Shown: piece by piece, positions 1 through 6,047 of the stretch
Numbering within the stretch: position 1 is the first letter of the stretch
Layout: each line of letters opens with the position of its first letter
From: Candidatus Delongbacteria bacterium
GTDB taxonomy: Bacteria > Bacteroidota > Bacteroidia > Bacteroidales > ML635J-15
Assembly: GCA_027858215.1 (NCBI GenBank)
Contig: JAQIDD010000255.1
Span: 1-6,090 of the forward strand
Reading direction: 5' to 3'
DNA length: 6,090 nt
The notes under the pieces: model-generated
What the model was told of the DNA's origin: nothing
What the model saw: the letters and a program-made list of their open reading frames with translations, nothing else
Database searches by the model: none
Program-made: the position numbers and the translations under genes

Positions 1-104
1 GGGCTAAGTTAACTAAAGTGAGCTGCATTATTGCTATTTCCCGGCTTTGATTGCTGTGTTTTGCCTGTAGATTCAGGATTTGGGTAATACAAATACGGTT
101 CGCA

Positions 105-179
105 TGAAAATGCAAAAAAACTAGCGGATAAAATCATAAGCAAGCGGCAATTAGCAGCGATGGCAGATGCCTGGCAGGC
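105..179. repeat. Partner copy of the diverged repeat at 3521-3597
   Basis: The shared landmarks are CGCATG at 111-116, AATTAGCA at 149-156, and the odd palindrome GCCTGGCAGGC at 169-179, whose central base differs from the other copy. The stretch covers the 3' end of the transposase-like fragment and the DNA just beyond it, which is where an element terminus would be expected. Confidence 0.4.
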
Positions 180-352
180 GACCGGATACGTGGAATCTCT
201 TTTCTGATGTGCATGCGTCCCTTTTTGCAAGATGGACATAAGCCAGGATCAAAATTAGTCAACCGATTGATGCGCTCTGCGCTGGTTTCTCCGGTAGTAT
301 CCCAAAAAGTGTGTTGTGTTTTTCTTCTAAGATCAAAGTTAATCAATTTTGT
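134..352 (-). pseudogene. Decayed C-terminal fragment of a transposase (IS91-like zinc-knuckle tail)
   Basis: The minus-strand frame is open from the TAA at 353-355 to the TGA at 134-136 and has no ATG at its beginning; the first possible start is a TTG at 344-346. The translated core reads TSAERINRLTNFDPGLCPSC and continues KKGRMHIRKEIPRIRSPA. A Cys-Pro-x-Cys knuckle followed by a short basic stretch and a proline-rich end is what I associate with the extreme C-terminus of IS91-type (Y2) transposases of Bacteroidota. That assignment rests on memory of the family, not on a search. The catalytic region is absent and the neighbouring DNA has stops in this frame, so this is a dead remnant. A second open frame on the same strand (9-239) overlaps it and is not supported as a gene. 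An alternative reading is a chance ORF, but the CPxC/basic pattern argues against that. Confidence 0.45.
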
Positions 353-592
353 TTACTTTATTACTTTCAGTTAATGATTGAATGATTCTTTGTTTCATTT
401 GAACCTGAGTGTGAATACAGGAGGGGGGTACTACAATATCCCATTCCCGGGGAACATAAACAGCCAAAGTTTCGGTGCTTTTACATCAAAATTTCAATGA
501 CCTGAGCAAGCCATGTTGTTTGTAATCTTCCTACTCCTGACTTCCGTCTTCGGACAGATAGGATATTTGAAATTTTGTGTTTTAATAAACCA
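339..592. other. Gene-free stretch with short coding-like scraps of uncertain origin
   Basis: Between the transposase remnant and the stop of the T9SS-tailed gene no intact gene is visible. Two short frames look more protein-like than random DNA. On the minus strand, a frame ending at TAA 339-341 reads STETLAVYVPREWDIVVPPS and continues, charged and mixed, to KVNKID. On the plus strand, 378-500 is open and includes GGGYYNIPFPGNINSQSFGA before a TGA. The two overlap, so at most one can be a true gene remnant. A weak hairpin (TCCG-AAGA-CGGA on the minus strand, about 547-558) lies just downstream of the T9SS gene but has no T-run, so it is not a convincing terminator. Confidence 0.3.
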
Positions 593-1432
593 TTACCTTA
601 CCAGCAATTTATGCGTTTTAATGTCATCGGGATGTTCCCATACCCGGATGTAATATATGCCGGCGGGGATTTGATTTAAGTTGACCGTGTTTTCTCCCCT
701 GGTAAGTGTTTGTTTTTTCACCTGTTTGCCGAGTGCATTCATCAGGCAAAAATTCGCATCATAACCGGTTTGTATTGTGATCTTGTCTTTGGCAGGATTG
801 GGATAGAAGCTGATGTTTTGATCGAATTGCTTGCCTGGATTATCACTGAATACCCATCCTTGTACTTGAATGTCATCCACAGCCACGGCTTCACCGCCAC
901 CCAGGGTAAATGAAAGGTCAACGCTGGGTTCATTAAGCATGCTTGCGGGCAATACTGTGTCATACATTGTCCAGCTATCCTGTACAGTCATGCCTGCATC
1001 AATGACAATGGAATCTGTGCCATTGTGGAATTTTACCTTCAGGATAACACCACCCCAGTTCAGTGTGGATGTTTTGTAATAATGGAAAGAAAAACGCAAT
1101 GAATCCATGTCTGTAAAATCCAGTGGAGAGGCCGTTTTAATGGTTGCATCATAAAAACCGCCACATGGATATTCGGGGTTAACACCTGCATAATAACCAC
1201 TGTTTTCTGCTACATTCATATCCACATTTGTTGAGTTATAATCCGACGCATTCCCGCGTGTAGCGTATCCACACGGAGGCTCACCTTCGCCAAGGGCTGA
1301 GTCATCATTATTGATGATGCTTGTTACCGGTGAGGTTTCAAAATCTTCAGAAAAAATAAGCGTTTGGGCACTTAGCCCTGTATAGCAAATACTTGCTATG
1401 ATGAGCAACATAAATTTGGCTGTTTTTTTCAT
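593..1432 (-). CDS. Secreted protein with T9SS type A C-terminal sorting domain
   Basis: This 279-residue protein appears to be exported by Sec and then passed through the type IX secretion system to the cell surface or medium. Residues 1-22 are a classic signal peptide: MKK start, hydrophobic core MLLIIASICYTG, and probable cleavage after Ala22 in LSAQ. Residues about 25-195 look like a beta-rich jelly-roll module. It starts LIFSEDFETSP and ends AVAVDDIQVQGW, a typical closing strand of carbohydrate-binding or concanavalin-like folds. Cys54 and Cys90 could form a disulfide. Residues about 207-279 are the sorting domain: ISFYPNPAKDKITIQ, then ALGKQV, then IPAGIYYIRV and the final KLLVR. There is no recognisable catalytic domain, so it may bind a glycan or act as an adhesin; that is inference. 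The ATG at 1430-1432 is preceded by A-rich sequence without a Shine-Dalgarno site. The gene is transcribed divergently from the gapN-like gene. Confidence 0.9.
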   Translation of the reverse strand: MKKTAKFMLLIIASICYTGLSAQTLIFSEDFETSPVTSIINNDDSALGEGEPPCGYATRGNASDYNSTNVDMNVAENSGYYAGVNPEYPCGGFYDATIKTASPLDFTDMDSLRFSFHYYKTSTLNWGGVILKVKFHNGTDSIVIDAGMTVQDSWTMYDTVLPASMLNEPSVDLSFTLGGGEAVAVDDIQVQGWVFSDNPGKQFDQNISFYPNPAKDKITIQTGYDANFCLMNALGKQVKKQTLTRGENTVNLNQIPAGIYYIRVWEHPDDIKTHKLLVR

Positions 1433-1554
1433 AGTCTGTTTAGTTTTTGGGTTCCACTTTATATCTCTACGTAATCAGGAGCAAAAAGGTTGCCAATCTG
1501 ATACAGGAATTTTGGTTTTCACTCAAATTGCAGCAGAACCTGATTTTTAAATTT

Positions 1555-1588
1555 TTTGTGTAAAGAGTAGGTTTTATGTTTAATTTAG
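1555..1588 (+). promoter_or_regulatory. Possible Bacteroidota-type promoter for the gapN-like gene
   Basis: TTTG at 1555-1558 and TAATTTAG at 1581-1588 resemble the -33 (TTTG) and -7 (TAnnTTTG) elements of Bacteroidota promoters, with one mismatch in the -7 box and a 22-nt gap, slightly longer than usual. It ends about 50 nt before the gapN start. AT-rich DNA throws up such matches by chance, so this is only a candidate. Confidence 0.22.
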
Positions 1589-1637
1589 TAGCCTGTTTTG
1601 AATGAACATTTTTTGATCTGGAATCATAATTAATTTA

Positions 1638-3248
1638 ATGACTATGAGAAATATAAAATTACCAGAAATCAGTGAGATACCCCATGATGTGTTTCCGAAA
1701 AAAGTACTACAGAGACAATGGTTAGTAGATGGAAAATTAAAAACATGGGAAGGCCAGGTTCAGGAAGTGTATTCACCTGTACAGTGTAAATCAGAAAAGA
1801 AACCGTTTTACCTTGGTTCATACCCTTGTTTGAGTGGGAAAGAATCAATGGAGGCCCTTGGAGCAGCATCAAAAGCTTTTGATCACGGCAGGGGAGAGTG
1901 GCCATTAATGAGTGTGGAGGAACGCACCGGTTTTATGAGCAGGTTTGTGATTGAAATGGCTGCAAAACGTGATGAGGTAGTAAAAATACTGATGTGGGAG
2001 ATTGGTAAGTCTCTCGAAGATTCAAAAAAAGAATTTGACCGTACACTGGAGTATATTCAAGATACAATTGATACTTATAAAAACCTTGATAGGGATAACA
2101 GCCGGCTGAAAATTGAAAAGGGGATCATAGCTCAGATCAGGCGTGCTCCTTTGGGAATAGTGTTATGTATGGGGCCTTATAATTATCCGTTGAATGAAAC
2201 CTTTGCCACGCTTATACCAGCGATGATAATGGGAAATACGGTAATTTTCAAGCCGCCAAAAGTTGGTGTGTTGCTTTTTGAACCTTTACTCCGGCTTTTC
2301 AGGAACATTTTTCCGCCGGGTGTTGTCAATACTATTTATGGAGAAGGCCAGGAAGTGGTAACACCATTGGTTAAATCCGGAAAGCTTAATTCGCTGGCTT
2401 TTATCGGCAGCAGTAAAATTGCGGATATTATCAAATTACAACATCCCAAACCCCATAGAATGCGTTCCATATTGGGACTGGAAGCAAAAAATGTTGCCAT
2501 TGTGATGGATGATGCTGATTTGGATGCAAGTATCCCTGAAATCATTACCGGGACTTTATCGTATAACGGACAACGCTGTACAGCACTTAAAATGATATAC
2601 GTACATAAAAGCATCAGGGAGGAATTCCTCAATCGGTTTTCTGAGGCTGTGGATAATCTGAAAGTTGGCATGCCATGGGAGGACGGTGTGAAAATTACCC
2701 CCTTGCCGGAACCCGGAAAAACGGATTATTTGACAGGACTGGTGCAAGATGCCAGGAAACATGGTGCTGAGCTTGTCAATGATGAACATGGTGCACAGGT
2801 GATGAATCAAATATTTACGCCAGCGGTATTGTTCCCAGTCAATGAAAAAATGAAAGTTTATCACGAAGAGCAGTTCGGACCGGTTATTCCTGTAGCTGAG
2901 TTTTCAAGCATTGAAGAGCCATTACAGTATATTATAGATTCAAAATATGGTCAGCAGGTAAGTTTGTTTGGCACCGACAGCGATAAAATTGTCCATCTTA
3001 TTGGACCGCTGGTCAATCAGCTTTGCAGGGTAAATATCAATTCGCAATGCCAGCGCGGACCGGATACTTTTCCGTTTACCGGCCGCAAAGATTCTGCCGA
3101 GGGCACGCTGTCTGTGTTTGATGCCCTGCGTTCTTTTAGCATCAGGAGCATTGTTGCAGCTAAGGACACTGAAGAAAATAAAACGGTTATCAGGGACATT
3201 ATCCGGAACAACAAGTCCAATTTTCTATCTACTGACTATATATTATGA
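1638..3248 (+). CDS. gapN: NADP-dependent, non-phosphorylating glyceraldehyde-3-phosphate dehydrogenase (GapN-like aldehyde dehydrogenase)
   Basis: This 536-residue cytosolic aldehyde dehydrogenase most likely oxidises glyceraldehyde-3-phosphate directly to 3-phosphoglycerate, making NADPH and skipping the ATP-yielding GAPDH/PGK steps. Family residues are visible: Asn182 in PYNYPLN (oxyanion), Lys205 in FKPPK (cofactor), nucleophile Cys314 in NGQRCTALK, and Glu411 in EQFGPV. Lys208 stands where NAD-type enzymes often have Glu, which fits NADP use. Residues matching the phosphate-binding set known from Streptococcus GapN are present: Arg135 (FDRT), Tyr183, Arg313 and Arg473 (QRGPDTFPF). The usual ELGGK motif is GLEAK (280-284), so the normal general-base Glu position is Gly280 and a Glu occurs at 282. 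It is about 50-60 residues longer than S. mutans GapN, mostly at the two ends. The start could be Met1 or Met3 (ATG at 1644); neither has a strong ribosome binding site. Other aldehyde substrates cannot be excluded. Confidence 0.85.
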   Translation: MTMRNIKLPEISEIPHDVFPKKVLQRQWLVDGKLKTWEGQVQEVYSPVQCKSEKKPFYLGSYPCLSGKESMEALGAASKAFDHGRGEWPLMSVEERTGFMSRFVIEMAAKRDEVVKILMWEIGKSLEDSKKEFDRTLEYIQDTIDTYKNLDRDNSRLKIEKGIIAQIRRAPLGIVLCMGPYNYPLNETFATLIPAMIMGNTVIFKPPKVGVLLFEPLLRLFRNIFPPGVVNTIYGEGQEVVTPLVKSGKLNSLAFIGSSKIADIIKLQHPKPHRMRSILGLEAKNVAIVMDDADLDASIPEIITGTLSYNGQRCTALKMIYVHKSIREEFLNRFSEAVDNLKVGMPWEDGVKITPLPEPGKTDYLTGLVQDARKHGAELVNDEHGAQVMNQIFTPAVLFPVNEKMKVYHEEQFGPVIPVAEFSSIEEPLQYIIDSKYGQQVSLFGTDSDKIVHLIGPLVNQLCRVNINSQCQRGPDTFPFTGRKDSAEGTLSVFDALRSFSIRSIVAAKDTEENKTVIRDIIRNNKSNFLSTDYIL

Positions 3249-3330
3249 CCCTTGTTTTGTGCATTGGATACCCACAGAAAAAATGGGTTTGGCGGTGATC
3301 CCGTCAAACGTCGGGACAGGCCTTTCTTTG

Positions 3331-3361
3331 CTTCTTTCTTTTGTGGCCGAAAAGAAAGAAG
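3331..3361. repeat. Perfect 12-bp inverted repeat (strong hairpin)
   Basis: CTTCTTTCTTTT at 3331-3342 and AAAAGAAAGAAG at 3350-3361 are exact reverse complements around a 7-nt loop, GTGGCCG. The arms are purine on one side and pyrimidine on the other. Similar CTTTCTTT...AAAGAAAG hairpins are, from memory, scattered between genes in many bacterial genomes, so this is probably a copy of a dispersed intergenic repeat. It could also work as a bidirectional barrier between convergent transcripts, but there is no clear T-run. Confidence 0.75.
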
Positions 3362-3406
3362 GACGGAAAATGTCTTTTGAAAATGATTTTCATGTTCTTT
3401 TCCGTC
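3362..3406. repeat. Nested palindrome directly abutting the 12-bp hairpin
   Basis: GACGGAAAA at 3362-3370 pairs perfectly with TTTTCCGTC at 3398-3406. Inside it, TGAAAAT at 3378-3384 pairs with ATTTTCA at 3386-3392. The outer and inner stems are separated by short unpaired segments, so the whole can fold into one long interrupted hairpin or cruciform. It begins one base after the previous hairpin ends. Confidence 0.7.
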
Positions 3407-3434
3407 TCCGTTTTTCTCCACCGGATAAACTTAC

Positions 3435-3477
3435 GCCGGACAAGATTACCGGCAACAGAACCAAAATCTCGTGCCGG
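3435..3477. repeat. CCGG-centred alternative stems
   Basis: GCCGG at 3435-3439 can pair with CCGGC at 3449-3453 (9-nt loop). Alternatively CCGGCA at 3449-3454 can pair with TGCCGG at 3472-3477 (17-nt loop), followed by AATAATTTTTG, a loose terminator-like tail on the plus strand. CCGG occurs four times (3421, 3436, 3449, 3474). Function unknown; the second stem is the only terminator candidate for rightward transcription from the gapN-like gene, about 200 nt past its stop. Confidence 0.4.
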
Positions 3478-3520
3478 AATAATTTTTGAAACCCGCAAAA
3501 CTTATGAATGGTACATGACA

Positions 3521-3597
3521 CATATCCGCATGGTTTATGGAAAATGTTGGCATTCTCCTTTCTGATAAATAATTAGCAATGATGCTGCCTGCCAGGC
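3521..3597. repeat. Diverged copy of a sequence also found at about 105-179
   Basis: In order this stretch has ACACATATCCGCATG, a variable segment, AATTAGCAATGATG (from 3571), and the palindrome GCCTGCCAGGC (3587-3597). The left region has the same order: ACAAATACGGTTCGCATG, a variable segment, AATTAGCAGCGATG (from 149) and GCCTGGCAGGC (169-179). CGCATG to palindrome is 60 nt here and 58 nt there. The left copy overlaps the transposase remnant, so this may be the relic of a second copy of the same element end. Confidence 0.4.
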
Positions 3598-3691
3598 TCA
3601 AATATCAATGGTGGAAAAGACACAAAAGAAAAATCAACCGCCCAGGCATGATTATTTGCTTTTGATTGATATTTGCAGCGGGAGTGATTTT

Positions 3692-4003
3692 TTATTCTTC
3701 ATCAACAATGATAAACACATCTTCATAAGGGGCTTGCATGAGATGTTGTTCCCTGGCAAATTTTTCAAGCATGTCAGGGCTGGAATTGAGTTGCTCAAGT
3801 TGTGTGCGATAGGTTTGTATTTCTTCACGGAAAAAATCCCGTTCTTCCTGCAAGGCTTTGAGCCTGTTGACATCTTTTACCCTGTCAATGATGTTGTAGG
3901 TGTCAAAGATGCCAATCCACAACAAAAAAGCCAGTATAGTAAGGATGTATTTGTTCCTCACAACCGGTTTAATGACATTCCATATACGTTGCATGTGTTC
4001 CAT
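3692..4003 (-). CDS. Septum formation initiator (FtsB/DivIC) family cell-division protein
   Basis: This 103-residue bitopic membrane protein belongs to the FtsB/DivIC group, which joins FtsL and FtsQ-type partners in the divisome that drives septal peptidoglycan synthesis. Residues 1-18 are a short basic cytoplasmic tail. Residues about 19-36 (ILTILAFLLWIGIFDTY) are the single membrane span. Residues about 38-73 are a charged coiled coil rich in Leu, Glu and Arg. The C-terminal motif LEKFAREQHLMQAPYEDVFI (79-98) is the diagnostic FARE-x-x-x-M...ED-V pattern of the family. Length is normal. Met1 and Met4 are both possible starts and neither has a clear ribosome binding site. The gene follows the quinone reductase by 47 bp on the same strand, so co-transcription is possible. 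I leave the symbol open because FtsB and DivIC cannot be told apart here. Confidence 0.88.
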   Translation of the reverse strand: MEHMQRIWNVIKPVVRNKYILTILAFLLWIGIFDTYNIIDRVKDVNRLKALQEERDFFREEIQTYRTQLEQLNSSPDMLEKFAREQHLMQAPYEDVFIIVDEE

Positions 4004-4050
4004 ACAGCAGTAAAGATATAAGCATTTTTTAGTATCTCAAAGAAATAGCT

Positions 4051-4626
4051 TTAAATTTTTTCTGCAATCTTCCGCACTTCGGCCAGGTATTGTTTTCTTG
4101 TTTTATCGTCAACATCAGCAACAGCATGGAAATACGTATGATTGAGGATTTCCATACCACAAAATTCAAAGATGCATTTTTCAGTGATTTCAGTAAGGGC
4201 TTCCCGTTGTTGCTCTGTTCGAAAAAACTCTGTTGATCCTGTTGTATTGAACAGCATGACCTTTTTATCCGTCAGCAGGGGAGTGGCTTTGCCATTTTCA
4301 GATCGAAATGCAAAACCTTCAAGGAAAACACGTTCAATGTATCCTTTTAACATGGCAGGCATCCCTGACCACCAGATGGGATAAACAAAAGCAATCACAT
4401 CGGCTCTTTTTATGTATTTTTGTTCTTCGGTAATGGCAGCAGGATAGCGTTCCTGTTCAATGCTTTCCAGGTCTTTTTTGCTTAACACAGGATTAAATTT
4501 GATGTTATAAAGATCACGGATAATGACCTCGTGATCATTGTTGTAAAAGACTTCTCCTAAAATATCCCTTACGGTAGCATTGAAACTTGGTTCTTTGTAA
4601 TTGGCATAAATAATTAATGTGTTCAT
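4051..4626 (-). CDS. NAD(P)H-dependent oxidoreductase, flavodoxin-fold (quinone reductase / KefF-MdaB-NQO type)
   Basis: This 191-residue soluble flavoprotein should bind FMN or FAD and reduce quinones or similar electrophiles by two electrons with NAD(P)H. The N-terminus MNTLIIYANYKEPSFNATV is the first beta strand plus flavin-phosphate loop. Residues 81-101 carry the family signature YPIWWSGMPAMLKGYIERVF. TTGSTEFF at 128-135 corresponds to the TTGG-type isoalloxazine loop, and FCGMEIL (155-161) is the usual late strand. No membrane segment or signal peptide is present. The exact substrate (quinone, azo dye, or a role beside a potassium efflux system as for KefF) cannot be told, and no transporter is adjacent. 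The ATG at 4624-4626 is well supported by an AGAGGAG site 9 nt upstream. The upstream spacer holds a palindrome and repeats that may be operator sites. Confidence 0.88.
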   Translation of the reverse strand: MNTLIIYANYKEPSFNATVRDILGEVFYNNDHEVIIRDLYNIKFNPVLSKKDLESIEQERYPAAITEEQKYIKRADVIAFVYPIWWSGMPAMLKGYIERVFLEGFAFRSENGKATPLLTDKKVMLFNTTGSTEFFRTEQQREALTEITEKCIFEFCGMEILNHTYFHAVADVDDKTRKQYLAEVRKIAEKI

Positions 4627-4635
4627 AAATTCAGA

Positions 4636-4642
4636 CTCCTCT
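4636..4642 (-). promoter_or_regulatory. Shine-Dalgarno site of the quinone reductase gene
   Basis: On the minus strand AGAGGAG lies 9 nt before the ATG at 4624-4626. It is the only good ribosome binding site in the window, where other genes have A-rich leaders, and it fixes the start of this gene. Confidence 0.55.
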
Positions 4643-4649
4643 GTTAATT

Positions 4650-4706
4650 CAAAATGAATACTATATATATCATAACAAAAATGACAATCTTATTGTTAAT
4701 AACAAA
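4650..4706 (-). promoter_or_regulatory. Candidate promoter(s) of the quinone reductase gene
   Basis: On the minus strand two overlapping arrangements resemble the Bacteroidota -33/-7 promoter. In one, TTTG (4676-4679) is followed after 18 nt by TCATTTTG (4650-4657). In the other, TTTG (4703-4706) is followed after 19 nt by CATTTTTG (4676-4683). Each -7 box has one mismatch to TAnnTTTG. A promoter here fits the 104-bp gap after the Fe-S gene, but AT-rich chance matches are possible. Confidence 0.3.
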
Positions 4707-4708
4707 AA
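4672..4708. repeat. 10-bp direct repeats and a 13-bp palindrome upstream of the quinone reductase
   Basis: ATAACAAAAA occurs at 4672-4681 and again at 4699-4708. TTGTTA-A-TAACAA (4693-4705) is a perfect odd palindrome that shares its right half with the second repeat. The layout of a full palindrome plus an extra half-site within a probable promoter looks like a transcription factor operator, for example of MarR or HxlR type regulators that often control such enzymes; the regulator is not in this window. Confidence 0.4.
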
Positions 4709-4730
4709 TTCAGTGTGCAAGTTTAATTAA

Positions 4731-6023
4731 TTAAGGTTTTTTCAATGCCTTTAACATAACTTCGGCAGGGTGGAGGGCATTGGTATTGGTCCCGTCTTTT
4801 ATATGGCAGCGGCAGGAAGTTCCACTGGCAACAATAACCGTCTCCGGCGTCGATTTCCTGATGTCGGGAAACAGCACCATCTCGCCGATTTTCATGGCCA
4901 GATCGTAATGTTCTTTCTCATAACCAAAACTGCCGGCCATCCCGCAACATCCGCTTGGGATTTCTTCCACTTCATAGTTTTCAGGAAATGACAGCGTTTT
5001 CTTTGTGGCATCAGTGCCTGCTATCGCTTTCTGTTGGCAATGGCCGTGAAATTTAATGCGCAGTTGATCACTGGTAAAATCATCTTTGGTGATTTTACCA
5101 GCTTCTATTTCCCTGGCAAAAATCTCTTCAAACAAATAAGCATGCTGAGCCAGCTTCATAGCTGCAGGCTTCAAATCACTTGCAGCCAGGTCAGGATACT
5201 CATCTCTAAAACCAAGTATAGCAGAGGGCTCAATGCCAACAAGCGGTGTTTCCTCAGATACAATGTCTTTCAGGCTGCGGATGTTTTTGTTGATGATTTT
5301 TTTGGCAGTGCGTATCAGCCCCTTGCTCAACCATGTGCGTGCCGATTCATTTGTTTTGGGAATCACCACTTCATAACCGAGTTGCGTAAAAAAACGGATG
5401 GCTGCAATGCCAATATCAGTATCTAAGTAATGGGTGAATTCATCTTTCAGCACATAGATTTTACCCCTTTTTTTCTCGGGCTGCATGTTGTGAATATAGG
5501 TTTTTATCAGCTTGCTAAAACGCTGTCCTGATAACGGAGGAATTTGCCGTTGTGGGGCAAAACGTATGATACGCTTAATCCAGGCGCTTGTAAATTTGTT
5601 TTTGACAACAAAGTTGAATATGCCCGGTACTGCAGCTCCGAGCTTGTGAAACACGGGTAAATAGGCAATCAATCGCGTGCGTAACGGAATACCGTGGAAA
5701 TCGTAATAATGCTGCAGAAATTCCATTTTCATCTTTGCCACATCCACACTGGAAGGGCATTCTGATTTGCATGCTTTGCACATGAGGCAGTTGTCCAGCA
5801 CTTCAAATAATTCCTTTGAATCAAAGGGATTATCACCAGGATTGTTCGTCAATATTTCGCGCAGGCTGTTAGCGCGTGCCCGGGTACTATTTTTTTCATC
5901 GCCGGTGGCCATAAATGAAGGGCACATGGTTCCGCCCATAACCTGGTTTTTTCTGCAATCACCGCTACCGTTGCAGTTTTCGGCTGCCCGCATAATGCCT
6001 CCCACATCAGAAAAATCATACAC
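4731..6023 (-). CDS. (Fe-S)-binding oxidoreductase subunit/domain with CCG motif (Fe-S half of a D-lactate/glycolate-type FAD dehydrogenase)
   Basis: The 430-residue product is an electron-transfer module of the GlpC/GlcF type. Residues 17-35 hold CNGSGDC...MCP (Cys17, 23, 34). Residues 79-90 hold CLMCKACKSECP (Cys79, 82, 85, 89), a classic 4Fe-4S site. The C-terminal cysteine-rich (CCG) part has Cys329 in HGHCQQK, Cys359-Cys360-Gly in PSGCCGMAGSFGYE, and Cys404/406 in GTSCRCH. The middle (188-275) has a CCG-like fold without cysteines, ending LVGIEPSAILGFRDEYPDL. In related proteins I know, this module is fused behind an FAD-binding oxidase domain in a protein of roughly 950-1000 residues. 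Here an in-frame TGA (6048-6050) lies just upstream and the homology-like text continues across it. The listed start is GTG 6021-6023, nine codons after the TGA; ATG 5991-5993 is an alternative. Neither has a strong ribosome binding site. Confidence 0.8.
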   Translation of the reverse strand: MYDFSDVGGIMRAAENCNGSGDCRKNQVMGGTMCPSFMATGDEKNSTRARANSLREILTNNPGDNPFDSKELFEVLDNCLMCKACKSECPSSVDVAKMKMEFLQHYYDFHGIPLRTRLIAYLPVFHKLGAAVPGIFNFVVKNKFTSAWIKRIIRFAPQRQIPPLSGQRFSKLIKTYIHNMQPEKKRGKIYVLKDEFTHYLDTDIGIAAIRFFTQLGYEVVIPKTNESARTWLSKGLIRTAKKIINKNIRSLKDIVSEETPLVGIEPSAILGFRDEYPDLAASDLKPAAMKLAQHAYLFEEIFAREIEAGKITKDDFTSDQLRIKFHGHCQQKAIAGTDATKKTLSFPENYEVEEIPSGCCGMAGSFGYEKEHYDLAMKIGEMVLFPDIRKSTPETVIVASGTSCRCHIKDGTNTNALHPAEVMLKALKKP

Positions 6024-6047
6024 GGTATTGATTTCCCGGGTTTGCTT

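Larger units (their letters stand above)
3249..3691. other. Gene-free junction rich in hairpins and repeat remnants
   Basis: No gene is supported between the two convergent coding regions. Open frames here translate into low-complexity text such as FFLFGHKRKKQRKA, which is what the long hairpin at 3331-3361 gives in any frame. The left part (about 3330-3480) is a series of inverted repeats and CCGG-centred stems; the right part (about 3521-3597) resembles DNA at about 105-179. A 5-bp ACCCA/TGGGT stem at 3270-3288 just after the gapN stop is too weak and lacks a T-run to be called a terminator. The stretch is best read as the site of old repeat or IS insertions. Confidence 0.6.

Noticed and set aside
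9..239. Minus-strand 76-codon open frame overlapping the transposase fragment
   Set aside because: It lies in a different frame from the CPxC-bearing fragment, has no recognisable motif and no ribosome binding site; it probably represents non-coding element end or decayed DNA.
3270..3288. ACCCA/TGGGT stem just after the gapN stop as an intrinsic terminator
   Set aside because: Only 5 bp with a 9-nt loop and followed by TTGGCGG rather than a T-run.
3118..3489. Plus-strand 123-codon open frame across the end of gapN and the junction
   Set aside because: It starts inside the gapN coding region in another frame and its second half is the translation of inverted repeats; no family features.
3608..4021. 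Plus-strand 137-codon open frame
   Set aside because: It is antisense to the FtsB/DivIC-type gene, whose membrane span, coiled coil and C-terminal motif clearly mark the minus strand as coding.
4722..4733. TTAATTAATTAA palindrome at the stop codon of the Fe-S gene
   Set aside because: Simple AT-rich tandem of TTAA overlapping the stop; low complexity and no support as a regulatory site or terminator.
5034..5426. Plus-strand 130-codon open frame inside the Fe-S gene
   Set aside because: It is a shadow of the minus-strand gene, which has well-placed cysteine motifs; the antisense product shows no domain.
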